A stretch of DNA of 64,000 bases from Haliclystus octoradiatus (taxonomy: Eukaryota > Cnidaria > Staurozoa > Stauromedusae > Haliclystidae), in assembly GCA_916610825.1 (NCBI GenBank), contig OU744453.1:12419826-12483825 (forward strand), read 5' to 3'. The notes beneath the pieces are model-generated. The model was not told where the DNA came from and searched no databases. It saw only the letters and a list, made by a program, of their open reading frames with translations. Each line of letters begins with the position of its first letter. Position 1 is the first letter of the stretch. Positions 60,601 through 64,000 of this stretch are shown one piece after another. The position numbers and the translations under genes were made by a program.

Positions 60601-62239
60601 AACGGTTAATATTGCTAAGTCTCAATTGATTATATCCCCATATCTTGTCTGCTCAAATCACAAGACTTAACTCACTCTGAAACTGAAAACCAGTTACAGT
60701 TATTAAAACTTTATATACTTTTTGATTTTTATGAAATTTAAAATTATTGTCTTTAAATTTGTTTTATTGGAGAATAGATGAGTAATAAATGTTTTCATGT
60801 ATACAGAAATATATTGCTGCAATTACAAGGAGCAAAGTTAAATTTATGCTATTGCATTGGCCTATTTCGACTCAATTATATATTTTAGCCAATTGATCAT
60901 TGCTTAAACCATGATCAAACTCAAATTTATGTCGTAATGATGCTATCATCATTCCCGTTCTGATAACGGATTATGTTAATAATGATAACGTCCAACTTTT
61001 CCCAGACTTCACTCGTTAACTCATATCGCTAAAATCGATGTCGTCCACTTAAAACAGATTTTTAAAATACAAGGCTGCATCATGGTTGCATTTAGTTGAT
61101 TATATTCTTAGTTCTGGAATCTCTTATTAATTTCTTAAACATTTTTCGTGGCGGCATTCTTGATTAAAAGCTGTGCGTAAATCATTGAGTAAGTCCTTCA
61201 AATCTCTTGGGCAGTGTGTTCAATCTACTCATACGAATGCTGATATAAATTATAATATAACGTTGAAATATAACGTTAATGTGAAACTCCGAGTAACGGA
61301 AAAAGGCTTTGCCTCATCTCTGTCTCTTATTATATAATGCTCTGTTTTAACCAACATTAAACACTTTCATATTACATGTGATTTGAGTTCACTCATTTTA
61401 ATTTATTTCTTTAATATATTATTATTATAATATAACGTTGTCAAGGTGGTAGTTAACCGTTGTGGAAATTAAATGACAAAATAGTAATTAGATTTCACTG
61501 TTGAATAGGTATGCCAACCAATAAGAGAAGGAAACAGCCATCCGTTGTATAGGACGGACTTTCGTTGGCGTTTAACGGACGTCAAGCTATTGCGAATAAT
61601 TATATACCAGATTTCCGTCAAACTAACTGAAATAACGTTCAAGTCAAAACATTATCACAAAGAACAATAGCTAAAGAATAAACTAATGTTTACAGGTACC
61701 GAATTTGGAAACGAAACATAGAGCTTTTAATTTCCATTATTGTCAAGTTTTAAAAGACAATACGTCAAATAATGAAGCAGAGAAATATTAAAAGAAGGCA
61801 AAACTTCCCTCGCGATCGTAAAGTAACATGAAAACTATTTAAATGATCCGATGAAATCAACTTTTAAGGCAAAAACACGACCTAGAAATAACAACACTGA
61901 GGAACGCTTTGAAGTGGTGATCAGGTTAAGTTTCTATGGCAACGACTCCATCTGATCCATGCCGCTGTCTTGCCAACAAAACATTAAGTAATAATAAATG
62001 CTCAACATTTGGCAATGAAAATGTTTATCTTTCAGCTGAAATTTTCATCTTACCTCTTTCTTTCCCCTACACATGGACCATCTCCAGAAACTACACGTTG
62101 AACCCCATTGTCTTTTTTGTCTATTTAAAGTCTTTTTCTCAGCAATTGGTTTCGCCATAGTCAAAGATATTAATTGCAAAATTACTAACATTAGAATACC
62201 GGCTGATGCTAGCCTGTTAGAATATTCCAACGAGACCAT
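57611..62239 (-). CDS. secreted Trp-rich cyclic peptide precursor, gene C (two exons proposed)
   Basis: Exon 1 is 62239-62054: 62 residues with a signal peptide ('GILMLVILQLISLTMA'), a short spacer, RQKR (40-43), the block QWGSTCSFWRWSMCRG and then KK, ending at a strong phase-0 donor (GAG|GTAAGA). This predicts pyroglutamate at Gln44, a Cys49-Cys57 bridge around SFWRWSM, and C-terminal amidation of Arg58 from Gly59 before Lys-Lys. The Phe-Trp-Arg core inside a ring recalls the Phe-Trp-Lys of somatostatin and urotensin II, but the rest differs. The proposed terminal exon 58090-57611 starts after TTATTTCTAG, is in phase 0, gives 159 hydrophilic residues ending in a Glu-rich part, and is followed by AATAAA. 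Joining the two across 4 kb is inferred; a further exon may lie between. Exon 1 alone is well supported. Confidence 0.6.
58846..58947. repeat. 51-bp tandem duplication in the gene C intron
   Basis: 'TTCAATCTAGTTGGTTTAAA...ACCAACCAG' occurs twice back to back with no difference that I can see, implying a recent event. Confidence 0.85.
58948..60143. other. proposed gene C intron, nothing else recognised
   Basis: A 70-codon minus-strand open stretch at 59885-59673 has no splice support and no recognisable motif. Confidence 0.4.
60144..60456. mobile_element. MITE of the 'GGGGTAACTTCCAT' family, inverted copy
   Basis: It lies in the opposite orientation to 46349-46674. It starts 'CACCCGGGGTGTTCGTTCCATACTTTAG' and ends 'GAACGACCCCGTCCGGTGAAGCACAATGAAAG', which on the other strand matches 'CTTCCATTGCGCTTCGACGGGGTCGTTC'. 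It sits in the proposed gene C intron. Confidence 0.6.
61255..61350 (+). repeat. Penelope-type end with decayed hammerhead-like motif
   Basis: 'GTGAAACTCCGAGTAACGG' (61281-61299) and 'GTCTCTTATTATATAATGCTCTG' match the ends at 421-475 and 10823-10875. The CTGATGA core is disrupted, so it should not fold as a ribozyme. Confidence 0.45.
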
Positions 62240-62340
62240 TTTTATTATTATTCGATTTTAATAATTACAAATGATTTGTTTTAACTCTTCTCTTCGACGT
62301 GTCGATGCTGGTATAAGCTATAACTGACAACAGTATACAG

Positions 62341-62347
62341 TTTTATA
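62341..62347 (-). promoter_or_regulatory. TATA box of gene C
   Basis: TATAAAA on the minus strand, 108 bases before the ATG. A TCAGTT initiator-like sequence lies at 62327-62322. The spacing is similar to that in gene B. Confidence 0.5.
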
Positions 62348-62399
62348 ATCCTTAGTCATAACTGCGCATGTCCATTCAATTAATTCTAATTAATCCAAC

Positions 62400-64000
62400 C
62401 AATCAGCATTGATGATGAACTCAATAAGCTACATTTCCATACGAGAATAAATTATTAAAACAATCCCGACAGGATATTCATATACCGGTGTGATTTTCTG
62501 TAGTTAAAATATATCTCAATAAACCTTATTGTAGTCTGTATTCAAAGTTATAATGTTGCAATGAGCACAGCGAGAAATCAATCGGAAATTGCAATTATTA
62601 TTATTATTAGTCTAACGGTCTTCTTGTAATATTGCGTTCGGAAGGACAGAGGGGGGAACGTCCGTCTATAGTCAAAATAAATCCTTTTTTGTTAGAAACG
62701 AAATAATAAGATGGGAATTATATGAACGTCATGCATATATACTCCCCCTCGTAAATCGAACATTTTGTCAACGTTTTTGTATCTCTTTAAGTCTATATAC
62801 TGAGGCATAAATCCGCTGCGTTTCTTTCACTTCAAAACAGGACGTGCATTTTGACAGCGAACAACTGCTTTATCGTGGAGCTTTATCTGCTTTAACATTA
62901 TTGCATCTCCAACATCATTATGATGTCCGAATTATTGCAATTAATGACATCATTGATTACTTCATCACTAATGTGTCACAATGTGACGTATGACAAATGA
63001 CCAGAGGGAGCCCGGAATAAAGCTACCGGAACACTATATGTTATAAGGGCGGTTATAGGCGCTAAATGTTAGGATATATGATTTCATTTTGGTATCGTCC
63101 CATTTTTGTTCTATATATGCACGCAGGTTATTGTTTGATTTCCATCGGACATTAAAATGAATATCCCGCTTTTCTGCATCCTGACTCCAAAGCCCTACAA
63201 CTACCTTTTCTCAAATCTCTCTCAAACAATAAAGAATAACGCAATAAAAACCGTTGACAATAAATGGCATCCCGGTTCCCTGACCCTGGGAAGTTAACAC
63301 TTGTTAAAATAAGGCAATTTCCCCTGTATCTGGAGATACTTGCCTGTTAAAAACCCGGCCCAAAACTACTTAGCTATTGCACCAAAGTAGTAAGTTATGC
63401 GGCTGTATAAATCGTATTTTAGTCTGTATGATTGTGAAAAAGGGCCGGTTTTCTGTTACTAGTATAGATGCCATTGTCAAGGGAAAAACGCGTATTTTAA
63501 ATTTTATAAGAATTTCAATTCCCGGGCTCTTTATTCCCGCTTTTAAAATATGGCAACAATATGACAAGATTCTGGGTAACCGTCTTTAAGGGGACTGATC
63601 TGACGCGATAATGTCTAATGTTAATGGATATTCCCCGATAGTCTGCGGCCGTGATGTCAATTAACTCGTGGATTATGTGACACTATACTACATATCAATT
63701 ATAAATAATAATAATAAAGAACGCAATATATATAATTGTAGATGGTTCTTAATTAAATATAACCGTATTTCATATTTCTAATGGAAGAATTCTAAAGAAG
63801 TATAATACAATGTGAAAATAATGGATAATCAATCGGATTTGGATTAATCCATCTTTCAATAAACGGATATCTAATATCTATTCAAATTTGAATATATATT
63901 ATGTCATCACCTTGAAATAGATACAAATTCTATATGTAACTTAAGTGATTATATTTTGGTATTTCTATTTCAATATTCTGAATGTTTCTTTTGGTATTAA
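62400..64000. other. intergenic stretch upstream of gene C, nothing recognised
   Basis: Short open frames on both strands near 63370-63589 overlap each other and resemble nothing known. No gene or repeat is supportable. Confidence 0.45.

Noticed and set aside
1..64000. tRNA, rRNA and CRISPR features
   Set aside because: No convincing tRNA B-box plus cloverleaf, no rRNA-like block and no regularly spaced direct repeats with unique spacers were seen on either strand.

Overview
This window is animal nuclear DNA: AT-rich, gene-poor, with spliced genes carrying GT-AG introns of 0.4 to 4 kb, TATA boxes and AATAAA signals, and many relics of animal-type retroelements (Penelope-like, DIRS, Ty3/gypsy, BEL/Pao, CR1/jockey-like LINEs) and MITEs. 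It looks like a marine invertebrate. A tunicate-like deuterostome would fit the cationic-peptide-plus-anionic-tail precursors, but the sequence alone does not settle the species.

Layout. 1-3.4 kb is a retroelement graveyard: the end of a Penelope-like element with a foldable hammerhead ribozyme, a large hairpin made of two related element ends, a LINE relic with an internal tandem duplication, and a DIRS tyrosine-recombinase relic between inverted repeats. 3.4-12.5 kb is mostly featureless, apart from a two-period minisatellite and a palindromic element. 12.5-17.1 kb (+) holds a complete three-exon gene for a ten-cysteine secreted protein of the prokineticin/astakine type. 17-24 kb contains MITEs. 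24.1-28.5 kb is an apparently intact Ty3/gypsy retrotransposon with identical LTRs, inserted into an old minus-strand LINE. 29.8-35.6 kb is a decayed BEL/Pao element with both LTRs and a target-site duplication. 37-49 kb contains LINE tails and MITE copies.

49-62 kb is the most interesting region. It holds three small secreted-peptide genes that appear related in design: gene A (+, 49357-50132), gene B (-, first exon 54627-54499) and gene C (-, 62239-57611). In each, one exon encodes a signal peptide followed by a short basic peptide with two cysteines, starting with Gln and closed by Lys-Lys, and it ends at a phase-0 splice donor. Where the second exon can be identified (A, and probably C) it is hydrophilic and rich in acidic residues. 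A and B share the pattern Gln-Gly-Cys ... Arg-(Phe/Tyr)-Arg-Gly-Cys-Lys-Lys. C encodes a Trp-rich cyclic peptide between a Lys-Arg site and Gly-Lys-Lys (amidation plus dibasic signal). I recognise no described family for A and B. They could be neuropeptide/hormone precursors or cationic antimicrobial peptide precursors. I found no tRNA, rRNA or CRISPR features.
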